The position numbers and the translations under genes were made by a program. Positions 1 through 8,582 of a stretch of DNA of 38,079 nucleotides are shown here, piece after piece. The stretch covers positions 1 through 38,079 of the forward strand of contig NZ_LIPP01000204.1 of the NCBI RefSeq assembly GCF_001418335.1, read 5' to 3'. The stretch is from Streptomyces aurantiacus (GTDB lineage Bacteria; Actinomycetota; Actinomycetes; Streptomycetales; Streptomycetaceae). The notes beneath the pieces were generated by a model. That model was not told the DNA's origin. It was given only the letters and a program-made list of their open reading frames with translations, and ran no database searches. Within the stretch, counting starts at the first letter, position 1; each line of letters starts with the position of its first letter.

Positions 1-1
1 C

Positions 2-1054
2 ACCTCCCGAGCCCCCGCCTCCGACGCCCTCATCGACGCCATGCGCCGGGACTTCGGCCTGACGAAGGCCGGGGCCGAAGCACGTCTCGCCGCCGAGAAG
101 ACGGCGACCGCCGCCGAACCGAAGGCCCGGCGCGCGGCGGGAGCCGCGTACGGGGGCTCCTGGTTCGACGCCGGGAGCGGGAAGTTGACCGTCGCCGTCA
201 AGACCGGCGCCTCCCCCGCCACCCTCGACTCGGTACGCGAGACCGGGGCGGCCGTCCGCACCGTCAAGTACAGCGCACGACAGCTCGACGCGGCCAAGAC
301 ACGCATCGACAAGCTGAAGGCGCCGGAGGGAGTCAGCAACTGGTACGTCGACGCCGAGTCCAGCTCGGTCGTCGTGGGCGTCGTGGCGGCACAGCGCGCT
401 GACAACGATGTCCGCGCCTTCCTCGCGCGGGCCAGGTCCACCGGGCCCGTCACCGTCGAGGAGACCACCGCGGCGCCCGAGACCTTCGCGGCCGGAACGG
501 TCGGCGGCGACCCCTTCTACACCGGCAACGTCCGCTGTTCCATCGGCTTCTCGGTGCACGGCGGCTTCGTCACCGCCGGGCACTGCGGTGGGGCCGGACA
601 AGGCGTCAGCGGCTGGGACCGCTCGTACATAGGCAACATCCAGGGCTCGTCGTTCCCGGACAACGACTACGCCTGGGTCAACGTCGGCAGTGGCTGGTGG
701 ACGGTTCCCGTCGTACTCGGCTGGGGCACCGTCTCCGACCAGCTCGTGCGCGGCTCCAACGAGGCACCGGTCGGCGCCTCCATCTGCCGGTCCGGATCGA
801 CCACGCACTGGCACTGCGGCAACGTGCTGGCCAAGAACGAGACCGTCAACTACAGCCAGGGCGCCGTGCACCAGATGACCAAGACCAGCGTCTGCGCGGA
901 GCCGGGCGACTCGGGCGGCTCCTTCATCAGCGGTGACCAGGCGCAGGGCGTCACGTCGGGCGGCTGGGGCAACTGCTCCACCGGCGGCGAGACGTGGTAC
1001 CAGCCGATCAACGAGATCCTCAACCGGTACGGGTTGACGTTGCACACGGCCTGA
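2..1054 (+). CDS. Streptogrisin-type secreted serine protease (S1), 5' end outside window
   Basis: This is an extracellular chymotrypsin-like endopeptidase of the streptogrisin/alpha-lytic protease family. The frame is open from base 2 with no start or signal peptide visible, so the gene begins upstream; the ATG at base 41 lies inside the pro-region. The pro-domain covers roughly the first 150 visible residues. Mature protease starts near VGGDPFYTG. Counting from the base-41 Met, the triad is His181 (TAGHC), Asp209 (NDYAWV) and Ser291 (GDSGGS). The cysteines in RCSIGF/AGHC, ICRSG/WHCG and VCAEPG/GNC match the three disulfides usual in the family. The protein stops right after the catalytic domain (YGLTLHTA), so the chitin-binding domain of streptogrisin C is absent. 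Known members need the pro-region for folding and cleave it autocatalytically. Confidence 0.93.
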   Translation, partial: TSRAPASDALIDAMRRDFGLTKAGAEARLAAEKTATAAEPKARRAAGAAYGGSWFDAGSGKLTVAVKTGASPATLDSVRETGAAVRTVKYSARQLDAAKTRIDKLKAPEGVSNWYVDAESSSVVVGVVAAQRADNDVRAFLARARSTGPVTVEETTAAPETFAAGTVGGDPFYTGNVRCSIGFSVHGGFVTAGHCGGAGQGVSGWDRSYIGNIQGSSFPDNDYAWVNVGSGWWTVPVVLGWGTVSDQLVRGSNEAPVGASICRSGSTTHWHCGNVLAKNETVNYSQGAVHQMTKTSVCAEPGDSGGSFISGDQAQGVTSGGWGNCSTGGETWYQPINEILNRYGLTLHTA

Positions 1055-1062
1055 CATCGGGG

Positions 1063-1077
1063 CATCCCCGCGGGATG
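1063..1077. terminator. Weak hairpin after the protease gene
   Basis: Six-base arms CATCCC and GGGATG flank a CGC loop 8 bases after the protease stop codon. It is short and has no T-run, so termination is only a possibility. Confidence 0.25.
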
Positions 1078-1215
1078 GGCTCCGCCGCCGTGAGGTGGCG
1101 GGGCCCGTCCCGCCTTGTCCGGGTCCGGACCCGGGTCCGGCTCCGTGTCCGGGTCCGGGTGGGCCTCGCGCTCCGCACGGGGCGATGTCGGGTGCGGGTC
1201 ACAGGGGGCTGAGCG

Positions 1216-1245
1216 CGCAGTTCCCCGCGTCCCTTGCGGGGCACG
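1216..1245. repeat. Streptomyces-type dispersed intergenic hairpin
   Basis: Sequence GCGCAGTTCCCCGCG, then a short spacer and GCGGGG. CCCCGC (1223-1228) and GCGGGG (1236-1241) form a stem around a 7-base loop. From memory, closely similar GCGCAGTTCCCCGCGCCCC hairpins are scattered in intergenic regions of many Streptomyces genomes. Only one copy was noticed in this window. Confidence 0.45.
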
Positions 1246-1405
1246 GGTGTTCGGCGCCCTGGATTCACCGCCCGTTCATCGGGGCTGCCGCTCGTGTCGG
1301 TTCGCCCCGTATCCCGACGGCCTACGCTCGGCGACACTTCGCGGGGCCGGCTCCTCGGTAGGCGGCCGGCCCCGCTGTCCGTCCACACGGAAGGTTCCCT
1401 GGCAC

Positions 1406-3853
1406 ATGGTCCTCAGATCCACCGCCGTGACGCGGAGGTTCGGCAGGAGAGCCGCCGCTCTCGCGCTGACCACCGCGCTCGCCGCCGCACTGCCCGGCCC
1501 GATCTCGTCCGCGACCTCCACCTCAGGCGCGCCGGACCGTCCCACCGCGTACGTCGACCCGCTCATCGGCACCGCGAACGGAGGCAACACCTACCCCGGT
1601 GCCACCCTCCCGTACGGCATGATCGGCTGGTCGCCGACCAGTACCAGGGGCGACCAGACCAGCACCGGCGCGGCCAACGGCTACGAGTACGGCGCGACCC
1701 GGCTGCGCGGGCTGAGCCTCACCCACGTCAACGGCGCGGGCTGCAACCCGGGCGCCGCGGGCGACGTACCGATCATGCCGTTCGTCGGGGACGTCACCTC
1801 GTCCCCCTCGGCGGACACCAAGGACGCCGTCTACGCGGCGAACTTCTCACACGCCGACGAGCGGGCCGTGCCGGGCCGCTACTCCGTGGGGCTCGACTCC
1901 GGCGCCCGCGCCGACCTCGCGGTGTCCCGCCGGGCCGGCGTCGCCGACTTCACGTTCCCCGCCGACAAGCCCGCCAACCTGCTCTTCCGGGTCTCCAACT
2001 CCCTCAACGGCAGCGAGGACGCCCAGGTCTCGATCGACCGGGCGAACCGCAAGGTGACCGGCTCCGTGCTGACCGGCGCGTTCTGTGGCCGGCGTGCCAA
2101 CGGCGGTACCAACAACCGCAAGAGCTACTACCGGCTCTACTTCACCGCCTCGTTCGACCGCGCCTTCTCGACCACGGGTACGTGGAAGGACGGCACCCTC
2201 TCCCCGGGCGCCACCACGGGCACAGGCGGCGAGGGATACGCCACGGGCGCCGACCGCGCGGGCCGCGGTTCGGGCGGCTGGGTCGGCTTCGACACCGGTT
2301 CCGACAACGATGTCCACATGCGGCTCGGCATCTCGTACGTGAGCCAGGCGGGAGCCGAGGCCAATCTCCGCGAGGAGATCAGGCCGCGGGCGAGCGTCGA
2401 CCAGGTGGCCGCCGCCGGCAGCCGGGCCTGGGACAGCGAACTGCGTTCCGTGCACGTCGGCGGCGGCAGTACCGCACAGCTCACCGCCTTCTACACCGCG
2501 CTCTACCACTCGCTCATGCAGCCCAACCTGGTCAGCGACACCGACGGCCGCTATCCGGGCATGGACGGCAAGCCGCACCGCCTCGCGCGCGGGCAGGGGG
2601 CGCAGTACAGCAACTTCTCCGGCTGGGACCAGTACCGGGCACAGATACAACTGCTCGCCCTGCTCAAACCGCGGATCGCCGGGGACTTCGCCCAGTCCCT
2701 CTACAACTTCGCGCAGCAGAACGGCGGGGTCTGGGACCGCTGGGTGCACATCAACGGCCCGACCCATGTGATGACCGGCGACCCCACGGCGGCCACGCTC
2801 GCCACCTTCTACGCCATGGGTGTACGCAACTTCGACTACCGCGGCGCCTTCGACTCCCTGGCCCGCCAGGCCACCGTGCCGCACCCCGACGGGCTCTCGG
2901 ACGCCGGCTGTCCCGGCCAGTGCACCGGCCAACGGCCCAATCTCGCCCAGTACATGACCTCCGGGTACGCCGCGCAGGACGTCTGCCACTGCTGGGGCGG
3001 TGCCGCCGAGACCCTGGAGGACGCGGTCGCCGACGACGCGCTCGGCCGCTGGGCGAAGCTCCTCGGCCTCGACGAGCAGGCGGCCTCCTTCGCCGAGCGC
3101 GGCGGCTGGTGGCGCAACGTCTTCAACCCGCAGGCCACGAACGGAGCGGGCACCGACGGCTACATCCAGGCCCGCAACCTGGACGGATCGTGGGTCACGC
3201 CGTTCAGCCCCGGCAGCGACCGCGGGTTCGCCCAGGGCACGAGTGCCACGTACACGTGGATGGTGCCGCAGGACGTCCAGGGCCTCGCCGAGGCGATGGG
3301 CGGACGGGAGAAGGCCGCCGGCCGGCTCGACGACTTCTTCCACAAGGCCGACGGCTCCTGGTCGGTGAAGGGCGGCGACGCGCTGCGCTACGACCCGACC
3401 AACGAGCCCGGAATCCACGCCCCCTGGTTGTACAACGCGCTGGGCCAGCCGTGGAAGACGCAGGCGACCGTGCGGCAGATCCTCGACACCGTCTACGGCA
3501 CGGGCCCTGCGGGACTGCCCGGCAACGACGACCTCGGCACCATGTCCGCCTGGTACGTCTTCTCGGCTCTCGGCGTCTACCCGCAGACCCCGGGCACCGC
3601 CAACCTGCTGCTCGGCGCGCCGCTGTTCCCGCACGCCGTGATCGACCGGCCCGGCCGCACCGACATCGTCATCGACGCGCCCCTTGCGGACGCCGGGCAT
3701 CCGTACGTCGACGCGGTCCGTCTCAACGGCCGTACGCACGACAGGTCCTGGACGGACGGCAGCCTCCTGCGGACCGGCGGCACCCTCAGGTTCGGCCTCG
3801 CCGCGGAGCCGAACACCCGGTGGGCGACCACACCCGCCGGCCTGCCCCACTGA
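1406..3853 (+). CDS. Secreted GH92 alpha-1,2-mannosidase
   Basis: An 815-residue exo-acting, calcium-dependent mannosidase of family GH92, which trims mannose from fungal or other N-glycans outside the cell. The N-terminus carries an Arg-rich export signal (TRRFGRRAAALALTTALAAA, twin-arginine-like). The mature start YVDPLIGTANGGNTYPGA and the C-terminal GNDDLGTMSAWYVFSALGVYP (about residues 706-726) are GH92 signatures; the acidic pair in GNDDLG lies in the loop that holds the catalytic base in characterised enzymes. The ATG at 1406 is chosen because it gives an immediate signal peptide and follows a GGAAGG sequence; the frame upstream is open but has non-coding composition. It is transcribed alone and ends at a strong terminator. 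The protease just upstream and this enzyme are both secreted degradative enzymes, with no evidence of co-transcription. Confidence 0.93.
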   Translation: MVLRSTAVTRRFGRRAAALALTTALAAALPGPISSATSTSGAPDRPTAYVDPLIGTANGGNTYPGATLPYGMIGWSPTSTRGDQTSTGAANGYEYGATRLRGLSLTHVNGAGCNPGAAGDVPIMPFVGDVTSSPSADTKDAVYAANFSHADERAVPGRYSVGLDSGARADLAVSRRAGVADFTFPADKPANLLFRVSNSLNGSEDAQVSIDRANRKVTGSVLTGAFCGRRANGGTNNRKSYYRLYFTASFDRAFSTTGTWKDGTLSPGATTGTGGEGYATGADRAGRGSGGWVGFDTGSDNDVHMRLGISYVSQAGAEANLREEIRPRASVDQVAAAGSRAWDSELRSVHVGGGSTAQLTAFYTALYHSLMQPNLVSDTDGRYPGMDGKPHRLARGQGAQYSNFSGWDQYRAQIQLLALLKPRIAGDFAQSLYNFAQQNGGVWDRWVHINGPTHVMTGDPTAATLATFYAMGVRNFDYRGAFDSLARQATVPHPDGLSDAGCPGQCTGQRPNLAQYMTSGYAAQDVCHCWGGAAETLEDAVADDALGRWAKLLGLDEQAASFAERGGWWRNVFNPQATNGAGTDGYIQARNLDGSWVTPFSPGSDRGFAQGTSATYTWMVPQDVQGLAEAMGGREKAAGRLDDFFHKADGSWSVKGGDALRYDPTNEPGIHAPWLYNALGQPWKTQATVRQILDTVYGTGPAGLPGNDDLGTMSAWYVFSALGVYPQTPGTANLLLGAPLFPHAVIDRPGRTDIVIDAPLADAGHPYVDAVRLNGRTHDRSWTDGSLLRTGGTLRFGLAAEPNTRWATTPAGLPH

Positions 3854-3897
3854 GACGACCACTGGCACGACCGCCGACACCATGTGGCGTGAAATGA

Positions 3898-3933
3898 GCG
3901 TCGCCCGGAGTCCGTTCGGACTCCGGGCGACGC
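3898..3933. terminator. Bidirectional terminator between convergent genes
   Basis: A perfect 17-bp inverted repeat (3898-3914 with 3917-3933) with a 2-base TT centre, 45 bases after the mannosidase stop and 15 bases beyond the DUF1206 stop on the other strand. GC-rich stems without a U-tract are normal for Streptomyces. Confidence 0.85.
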
Positions 3934-3947
3934 CCCTCCCGCGGCTC

Positions 3948-4778
3948 TCAGACCCGGCGCCACCGGGCCATGGCGAACGAGAACACCCCGAACAGCATCA
4001 GACCGACCGCGATGAACACCAGCAGCCACGGCCCCACCGGCGTCTCGGTGAACGAACGCAGGGTGTCGTCCATGCCCTTGGCCTTGTCCGCCTCGTAGTC
4101 CCAGGCCGCGCGGACCGCGAAGCCCCCGGCGACGGCGAACACCAGACCCCGGGCCACACCGCCGGCGACACCCGTCACGTCGATTGTCCGGCGCACCCGG
4201 TGTGACGTCCCACCGAGCCTCAGGTGCTTGCGGTACGTCCGGCGCGCGGCCTGCACCACCATCCAGACACCCGCGCACAGGATCACCACGCCCGCCACCC
4301 CGACGAGCCACTGCCCGGCGGGCAGGTCCATGGCCTCGGCCGTCACGTCCCGGGACTTGCCGTCACTCGAACCACTCCCACCGGAACCCGCCGCGAAGGA
4401 GAGCACGGAGTAGGCGACGAAGCCGTAGAAGACGGCACGGGCCGCCGACGCCAGCCGCTTCTTCCCCTTGCGGCCGTCGGGGCCCGCCGCGCCGAAGACC
4501 GCCTCGGACAGCCGCCAGAGCGCCATGCCGGTCAGTCCGACGCCCAGCGCCCAGAGCACGACCGCTCCGAAGGGCTTGCCCGCGACCTCCTGGAGCGCGC
4601 CGCCCTGGTCCGCCTGCTTGCCGCTGCCGCCGAAGGCGATCTGCAGCGCCAGCATGCCCACCAGCAGGTAGATGACACCCCGCGCGGTGAGACCTGCCCG
4701 GGCCGCGCCCTCGATCGTCGGGGCGGCCTTTCGTCTCCCCGCCCGGCTGCCTCGCGTCAACGTGCTCGTGTCCATCAT
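3948..4778 (-). CDS. DUF1206 integral membrane protein
   Basis: A protein of about 276 residues from the actinobacterial DUF1206 family, with no known biochemical role. The family repeats a two-helix unit three times. Here each unit is recognisable by a GLTARGVIYLLVGMLAL-like, RAVFYGFVAYSVLSF or GLVFAVAGGFAVRAAW segment followed by a long helix (VGLTGMALWRLSEAV; VGVAGVVILCAGVWMV; LLVFIAVGLMLFGVFSF). The N-terminus is basic and cytoplasmic. Two consecutive Met codons (4776-4778 and 4773-4775) follow GGGAGG; the second has better ribosome-site spacing. The gene stands alone, divergent from the receiver-flavoprotein gene across about 187 bases, and shares a terminator with the mannosidase gene. 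Confidence 0.88.
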   Translation of the reverse strand: MMDTSTLTRGSRAGRRKAAPTIEGAARAGLTARGVIYLLVGMLALQIAFGGSGKQADQGGALQEVAGKPFGAVVLWALGVGLTGMALWRLSEAVFGAAGPDGRKGKKRLASAARAVFYGFVAYSVLSFAAGSGGSGSSDGKSRDVTAEAMDLPAGQWLVGVAGVVILCAGVWMVVQAARRTYRKHLRLGGTSHRVRRTIDVTGVAGGVARGLVFAVAGGFAVRAAWDYEADKAKGMDDTLRSFTETPVGPWLLVFIAVGLMLFGVFSFAMARWRRV

Positions 4779-4965
4779 CGCCTCCCGTCTCCAGGTGCCC
4801 CGGCTCGGCCGTACGACACCCGGCCGGGCTGCCGAGGCGGGCGCCCCCGCTCGGCGCACGTCCTTTTTCGGAGCGAAGCGGGACGATCGAACATACGATG
4901 GGCGGGAAACTTGAACGGCGTCGCGCGAGGCCCGCGGGGCGCCGACCGCTCGGGGTGGGAGACGA

Positions 4966-6642
4966 ATGGCACAGGGCACAGAGGCAGCACGGACCGTCAT
5001 CCTGACCGTGGACGACGACCCGGGAGTCTCGCGTGCCGTGGCCCGTGACCTGCGGCGCCGCTACGGCGAGAGATACCGGATCGTGCGCGCGGAGTCCGGC
5101 GAGAGCGCCCTCAACGCCCTGCGCGAGCTGAAGCTGCGTGGTGATCTCGTCGCGGTGATCCTGGCGGACTACCGCATGCCGCAGATGAACGGGATCGAGT
5201 TCCTGGAGCAGGCCCTGGACGTGTACCCGAGCGCCCGCCGGGTGCTGCTGACGGCGTACGCGGACACGAACGCGGCGATCGACGCGATCAACGTGGTGGA
5301 CCTGGACCACTACCTCCTCAAGCCCTGGGACCCGCCCGAGGAGAAGCTCTATCCCGTCCTGGACGACCTGCTGGCCGCCTGGCGGACCTCCGACCACCGG
5401 GCCGTCCCGGTCACGAAGGTGGTCGGTCACCGCTGGTCCGCGCGGTCCTCGGACGTACGGGAGTTCCTGGCCCGCAACCAGGTGCCGTACCGCTGGTACT
5501 CGTCGGACGAGCCGGAGGGCAAGCGGCTGCTGGCCTGCGCGGGACAGGACGGCCGGCGACTGCCGCTCGTGGTCACCGACGACGGGACGGTGCTGGTCGA
5601 GCCCGGCGATCCGGAGCTGGCCGACCGGGTGGGTCTGGCCACGACGCCGACCGCCGAGTTCTACGACCTGGTCGTCATCGGCGGCGGCCCGGCCGGACTC
5701 GGCGCGGCCGTGTACGGCGCCTCGGAGGGACTGCGGACCGTCCTGGTGGAGCGCTCCGCGACCGGCGGGCAGGCGGGCCAGAGCTCCCGGATCGAGAACT
5801 ACCTCGGCTTCCCGGACGGCGTGTCCGGGGGACAGCTCACCGAGCGGGCGCGGCGCCAGGCGTCGAAGTTCGGCGCCGAGATCCTGACCGCCCGCGAGGT
5901 GACCGGCCTGGAGGTCACCGGCGCCTCGCGCACCGTGCGGTTCTCGGACGGTTCGGCGATCGCCGCGCACTGCGTGATCCTGGCGACGGGCGTGTCCTAC
6001 CGGCAGCTGGAGTCGCCGGGCGCGCGGGACCTGACCGGGTGCGGGGTCTTCTACGGGTCGGCGCTGACCGAGGCCCCCGCGTGCCAGGGACACGACGTGT
6101 ACATCGTCGGCGGGGCGAACTCCGCCGGGCAGGCCGCGATGTACCTGGCCAGAGGCGCGAAGTCGGTCACCCTGCTGGTGCGCGGCTCCTCCCTGGCCGC
6201 GTCGATGTCCCACTACCTGATCGAGCAGATCACGGACACGCCGAACATCTCGGTGCGCACGGGGACGGTCGTCGACGCGGTGCACGGCTCCGACCACCTG
6301 GAGCAGCTCACCCTGCGCGACCTGGCGAGCGGCCACAGCGAACTCGTCGACGCGCAATGGATGTTCGTGTTCATCGGCGCCGCGCCGCTGACCGACTGGC
6401 TGGACGGCACGGTCCTGCGGGACGAGCGCGGGTTCATCGTCGCGGGGCCCGACCTGGCCGCCGGCGGGCAGCCGCCGCCCGACTGGGAGCTGGACCGGCC
6501 GCCGTACCACCTGGAGACGAACGTGCCGGGGGTGTTCGTGGCGGGTGACGCCCGCGCGGAGTCCGCCAAGCGTGTCGCCTCCGCCGTCGGAGAGGGAGCC
6601 ATGGCCGTCATGCTCGTCCACCGGTATCTGGAGCAGTCGTGA
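4966..6642 (+). CDS. Response-regulator receiver fused to thioredoxin-reductase-like FAD oxidoreductase
   Basis: A 558-residue fusion. Residues 10-130 are a CheY-like receiver with acidic pocket D16-D18, phospho-acceptor D68 (ILADYRMP) and K119 (LLKPWD). A connector of about 100 residues leads to a two-dinucleotide-domain flavoprotein from about residue 225: FAD motif VVIGGGPAGLGAAVYG, GGQAGQSSRIENYLGFP, NAD(P)H motif VYIVGGANSAGQAAMYLA, and C-terminal GVFVAGDARAE. Where thioredoxin reductases have the redox CxxC, this protein has TGCGVFYGSA: C359 is single and the nearest other Cys is C373. Classical disulfide reduction is therefore unlikely despite the usual database name. The ATG at 4966 follows GGGAG. 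Its stop overlaps the start of the histidine kinase gene, so the kinase is the likely phosphodonor and a redox enzyme the likely output. Confidence 0.88.
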   Translation: MAQGTEAARTVILTVDDDPGVSRAVARDLRRRYGERYRIVRAESGESALNALRELKLRGDLVAVILADYRMPQMNGIEFLEQALDVYPSARRVLLTAYADTNAAIDAINVVDLDHYLLKPWDPPEEKLYPVLDDLLAAWRTSDHRAVPVTKVVGHRWSARSSDVREFLARNQVPYRWYSSDEPEGKRLLACAGQDGRRLPLVVTDDGTVLVEPGDPELADRVGLATTPTAEFYDLVVIGGGPAGLGAAVYGASEGLRTVLVERSATGGQAGQSSRIENYLGFPDGVSGGQLTERARRQASKFGAEILTAREVTGLEVTGASRTVRFSDGSAIAAHCVILATGVSYRQLESPGARDLTGCGVFYGSALTEAPACQGHDVYIVGGANSAGQAAMYLARGAKSVTLLVRGSSLAASMSHYLIEQITDTPNISVRTGTVVDAVHGSDHLEQLTLRDLASGHSELVDAQWMFVFIGAAPLTDWLDGTVLRDERGFIVAGPDLAAGGQPPPDWELDRPPYHLETNVPGVFVAGDARAESAKRVASAVGEGAMAVMLVHRYLEQS

Positions 6643-8105
6643 GCGGGCGGCCGATGCCGTGCGACATCACGGAACTCAGCACGCTGTTCCTGTTCGAGGA
6701 GCTGGACGCCGAGCAGCTGGGGCGGCTGTGCGCCGAGGGCCGGGTGGAGCTGTTCGAACCCGGCTACGTGTACGAGGAGGGGGAGCCCGCCACGTGCTTC
6801 TTCGTCCTCCTGGAAGGCACGCTCGTGATGTCGCGGCGGGTCGGCGGCGACGACGTGGAGATCAACCGTACGTCCCAGCGCGGGGTGTACGCGGGGGCCA
6901 TGCAGGCCTATCTGGGCACCTCGGACGAGGCGCGCTACAAGGGCTCCCTGCGGGTCACCGAGCCCTCGCGGTTCTTCATCCTGCCCTCCGAGACGTTCTC
7001 CGCGGTCCTGCGGGAGTGGTTCCCGATGGCCGTGCACCTGCTGGAGGGACTGTTCTTCGGCAGCCAGAACACCCAGCGGACCGTCGGGCAGCGGGAACGG
7101 CTCCTGGCGCTCGGCTCGCTGTCCGCGGGGCTGACGCACGAGCTCAACAACCCGGCCGCGGCGGCGGTCCGGGCGACGTCCGCGCTGCGGGAGCGGGTGG
7201 CCGGGATGCGGCACAAGCTCGGCATGATCGCGACGGGCTCGTTCGCGCGGGACGCCATGGGGACACTCGTCGAGATCCAGGAACGCACCGCGGACCAGGT
7301 CGCCAAGGCCACGCCCCTGAGCCCGCTGGAGGCCTCCGACCGGGAGGACGCGCTGGGCGACTGGTTCGACGACCACGGCATCGCGGGCGGCTGGGAACTC
7401 GCGCCGACGTTCGTGCAGGCGGGCCTCGACACCGACTGGCTCGACCAGGTGGCGGCGACCGTGGACGAGGGGACACTCGAAGGCGCGATCAGGTGGCTCA
7501 ACTACACGGTGGAGACCGAGCTGTTGATGAACGAGATCGAGGACTCCACGACCCGGGTCTCGAATCTCGTGAACGCCGCCAAGCAGTACTCGCAGCTCGA
7601 CCGGGCGCCCTATCAGGTCGCCGATGTGCACGAACTGCTCGACAGCACCCTGATGATGCTCGCCGGGAAGATCGGCACGGGCGTCCGGATCGTCAAGGAC
7701 TACGACCGCGCGCTGCCCCGGATCCCCGCCTATCCGGGCGAGTTGAACCAGGTGTGGACGAACCTCATCGACAACGCCGTCTCGGCGATGGGCGGCGAGG
7801 GCACGCTGACCGTGCGCACCGCGCTCGAACGGGAACAGCTGCTCGTCGAGTTCCGCGACACGGGGCCCGGGGTGCCCGAGGAGATCCGCGGCCGGATCTT
7901 CGACCCGTTCTTCACCACGAAGCCGGTGGGGGAGGGCACCGGGCTCGGCCTCGACATCTCCTGGCGCATCGTCGTGAACAAGCACCACGGGCATCTCCAG
8001 GTGCACTCCGTGCCCGGCGACACCCGTTTCCAGGTCTTCCTGCCGCTCACCGCGGCGGAGGCCGACACCCCTCAGGAGACCCACCAGAAAGGTGGAACGT
8101 CATGA
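6639..8105 (+). CDS. Cytoplasmic histidine kinase with N-terminal cyclic-nucleotide-binding-like domain
   Basis: A 488-residue sensor kinase without membrane segments. Residues 8-135 form a cNMP-binding-like beta-roll (LFLFEELDAEQLGRLC, EPGYVYEEGEPATCFFVLLEGTL); the canonical phosphate-binding cassette is not clear, so the ligand is uncertain. The phospho-acceptor is H167 in LTHELNNPAAAAVRA. A helical stretch of about 190 residues follows, then a HATPase_c domain with N-box NQVWTNLIDNAV, DTGPGVPE, FDPFFTTK and GTGLGLDIS. The GTG at 6639 gives a 4-base overlap with the preceding stop; an ATG at 6654 is the alternative. The ATGA overlap with the downstream zinc finger gene points to one transcript of three. 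The obvious partner is the receiver in the upstream flavoprotein. Confidence 0.88.
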   Translation: MSGRPMPCDITELSTLFLFEELDAEQLGRLCAEGRVELFEPGYVYEEGEPATCFFVLLEGTLVMSRRVGGDDVEINRTSQRGVYAGAMQAYLGTSDEARYKGSLRVTEPSRFFILPSETFSAVLREWFPMAVHLLEGLFFGSQNTQRTVGQRERLLALGSLSAGLTHELNNPAAAAVRATSALRERVAGMRHKLGMIATGSFARDAMGTLVEIQERTADQVAKATPLSPLEASDREDALGDWFDDHGIAGGWELAPTFVQAGLDTDWLDQVAATVDEGTLEGAIRWLNYTVETELLMNEIEDSTTRVSNLVNAAKQYSQLDRAPYQVADVHELLDSTLMMLAGKIGTGVRIVKDYDRALPRIPAYPGELNQVWTNLIDNAVSAMGGEGTLTVRTALEREQLLVEFRDTGPGVPEEIRGRIFDPFFTTKPVGEGTGLGLDISWRIVVNKHHGHLQVHSVPGDTRFQVFLPLTAAEADTPQETHQKGGTS

Positions 8106-8452
8106 CCCCGTCGGACGGAATCGACCCGAGCGTCCCGCCGAGCGGCACGGGCTGCGTCGAATGCGAGGCCGCGCAGGGGTGGTGGTTCCATCTGCGGCGC
8201 TGCGCCCGGTGTGGTCACGTCGGCTGCTGTGACGACTCCCCCGGCAAGCACGCCACGGCCCATCACCGGAGCACGGGCCACCCCTTCATGCGCAGCTTCG
8301 AGCCGGGCGAGGCCTGGTTCTGGAACTTCGAGACGTCCGAGCTGTACGAGTCAGGACCCGACCTCGCCCCACCGCTCAGCCACCCGGCGGACCAGCCCGC
8401 GCCGGGACCCGCGGGACGGGTGCCGGCGAACTGGGCGCAGACGCTGAGCTGA
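8102..8452 (+). CDS. UBP-type zinc finger protein
   Basis: A 116-residue protein that is almost entirely one UBP-type (ZnF-UBP) domain. Zinc ligands are visible as GCVECEAA, RRCARCGHVGCCDD and KHATAHHRSTGHP, followed by the aromatic patch AWFWNFETSELYE. In eukaryotic deubiquitinases and HDAC6 this fold binds the free C-terminal Gly-Gly of ubiquitin; the ligand in bacteria is not established. The C-terminal 35 residues are Pro-rich and probably disordered. It starts on an ATGA overlap with the kinase stop after an AAAGGTGG ribosome site and is the last gene of the three-gene set. Adaptor for kinase or flavoprotein is an inference from position only. Confidence 0.88.
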   Translation: MTPSDGIDPSVPPSGTGCVECEAAQGWWFHLRRCARCGHVGCCDDSPGKHATAHHRSTGHPFMRSFEPGEAWFWNFETSELYESGPDLAPPLSHPADQPAPGPAGRVPANWAQTLS

Positions 8453-8528
8453 CGTCGCCCCGCTCCCGCACCGCCCGCACTCGCACTGCCCACTCCCCCA
8501 TCGCCCGCTCCCACATCGCGCACACCGT

Positions 8529-8552
8529 CCCCCCGGCCCGCGGGCCGGGGGG
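8529..8552. terminator. GC-rich palindrome ending the kinase operon
   Basis: A perfect 24-bp palindrome (CCCCCCGGCCCG and its complement), 77 bases after the zinc-finger stop and 31 bases before the LAL start. It probably terminates the three-gene operon, but a role in LAL gene expression cannot be excluded. Confidence 0.6.
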
Positions 8553-8582
8553 CCTGTCAGTGGCGCGTGCCAGGATGGATTC

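Larger units (their letters stand above)
1055..1405. other. 351-bp gene-free region with GC-rich repeats
   Basis: No convincing gene lies here. The span has a run of GTCCGG/GGGTCCGG repeats at about 1117-1162, including the perfect 16-base palindrome CCGGGTCCGGACCCGG at 1119-1134, and a separate hairpin at 1223-1241. The open frame running through it into the mannosidase has shadow composition rich in Arg, Gly and Ser. The mannosidase promoter should lie in its last 100 bases, but I could not fix it. Confidence 0.6.

Noticed and set aside
1847..3883. 678-codon open frame on the minus strand opposite the GH92 gene
   Set aside because: It is a high-GC antisense shadow; the plus-strand frame has full GH92 motifs and the minus translation is Val/Gly/Arg-rich with no domain.
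4363..6621. 752-codon minus-strand frame across the receiver-flavoprotein gene
   Set aside because: It spans the divergent intergenic region and opposes a protein with clear receiver and FAD motifs; composition is Arg/Gly/His shadow.
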